Below, in pieces: positions 15,039 to 15,500 of a stretch of 15,500 bases of DNA (within the stretch, counting starts at the first letter, position 1; each line of letters starts with the position of its first letter). A program made the translations under genes and the position numbers. Origin of the DNA: JBDTVS01 sp040007095 (GTDB lineage Bacteria; Acidobacteriota; Vicinamibacteria; Vicinamibacterales; CAVVIG01); contig JBDTVS010000147.1 in the NCBI GenBank assembly GCA_040007095.1, positions 1-15,500 of the forward strand, read 5' to 3'. The notes beneath the pieces were generated by a model. That model saw only the letters and a list, made by a program, of their open reading frames with translations, was not told the DNA's origin and did no database searches.

Positions 15039-15500
15039 TCAGGTGAACAGCATGTGCGTGGCGGCGACCCCGCGGCGCCGGCAATCGTCGCTGTAGAGCG
15101 CGTGGTACGACTGGAGCATGTAGTCTGCCGGCCCGCGGCCGAGCCTCTCGGCGACCGCGGCGATGCCGCGCTCGTCGCCTTCGATCTCCACGAATGTGCC
15201 GACCGGCGTTTCGTCCACGGCCACGACACAACCGCCGATTGAGAATTCCTCACGATACTTCTGATAGCGGAACCACGGGTGGAAACCGAGCTGTTCGAGC
15301 AGCTTGATCAGCAGCAATCCGTCGCCGACATCCGTCTCGATCTCGTCACGCACTTTGATCGCCGCCGGCTGCACCGGCCCCTTGAAGGTCACCAGGCTTC
15401 TGCCCGCTTCGATGCGAACACGCAGGGCGGATCGCTGCTGGCGCAGCATCATGCCGGCCGTATCCAGCAGGCAGTCGTTCTGGAGTCGCCGTTCGCGCAT
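15039..15500 (-). CDS. CYTH-domain protein (class IV adenylate cyclase / triphosphatase family), 5' end missing
   Basis: The visible 153 residues are the C-terminal part of a CYTH (triphosphate tunnel metalloenzyme) protein. These enzymes hydrolyse or cyclise triphosphate-containing substrates such as ATP, thiamine triphosphate or inorganic triphosphate, with metal ions in a beta tunnel. Seen here are LLDTAGMMLRQQRSALRVRIE, a lysine-bearing VTFKGP, KVRDEIET, the strand YQKYREEF, and the acidic VAVDETPVGTFVEIEGD. These are the alternating Arg/Lys and Glu/Asp residues that line the tunnel. The defining N-terminal ExExK strand is not in the window. The ATG at the very edge (15500) is probably an internal methionine, since the fragment begins in the middle of the usual LYDTPD region. 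Substrate is unknown. It lies 100 bases before the MurU-like gene. Confidence 0.8.
   Translation of the reverse strand: MRERRLQNDCLLDTAGMMLRQQRSALRVRIEAGRSLVTFKGPVQPAAIKVRDEIETDVGDGLLLIKLLEQLGFHPWFRYQKYREEFSIGGCVVAVDETPVGTFVEIEGDERGIAAVAERLGRGPADYMLQSYHALYSDDCRRRGVAATHMLFT

Overview
The window is GC-rich bacterial chromosome with every recognisable gene on the minus strand, so transcription runs from high to low coordinates. Gene content is almost entirely conserved housekeeping. The GC-rich coding, the order rimP-nusA-infB-rbfA-nrnA-truB-rpsO-pnp, the Thermus-like AsnRS and an AmgK-type sugar kinase would fit an Acidobacteriota-like (possibly Vicinamibacteria) or other deep-branching GC-rich Gram-negative lineage. 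That assignment is an inference from impression, not from a search.

Reading in the direction of transcription, the right part (15500 to about 12000) starts with a CYTH-domain protein whose N-terminus lies beyond the right edge. It continues with a sugar-1-phosphate nucleotidyltransferase (MurU-like) whose stop overlaps the start of an AmgK-like sugar kinase (ATGA), and then a sugar phosphate isomerase/epimerase-type TIM barrel. The kinase/nucleotidyltransferase pair resembles the anomeric MurNAc/GlcNAc recycling route to UDP-sugars. The middle (11927-9044) holds asparaginyl-tRNA synthetase and the S12 methylthiotransferase RimO, each with its own intergenic leader. A clear rho-independent terminator follows rimO, only about 20 bases before rimP.

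The left part (8965 to 1) is the classic transcription/translation operon. In order it encodes RimP (30S maturation), NusA (elongation/termination factor), IF2 (initiation), RbfA (30S maturation), NrnA (nanoRNase/pAp phosphatase), TruB (tRNA psi55 synthase), ribosomal protein S15 and PNPase, the last cut by the left edge. The operon links 30S assembly, initiation, tRNA modification and RNA decay. There is no ylxR, no L7Ae-like gene and no ribF among these genes.

No stretch longer than about 135 bases lacks a gene, and the intergenic gaps are described as leaders, hairpins or spacers. I saw no tRNA, rRNA, insertion sequence, prophage, CRISPR array or defence gene. I did not find a new biological system here. 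The points most worth a second look are regulatory: the terminator in front of rimP, a long inverted repeat between infB and rbfA, a hairpin over the asnS ribosome binding site, and the left-handed beta-helix tail on the MurU-like enzyme.
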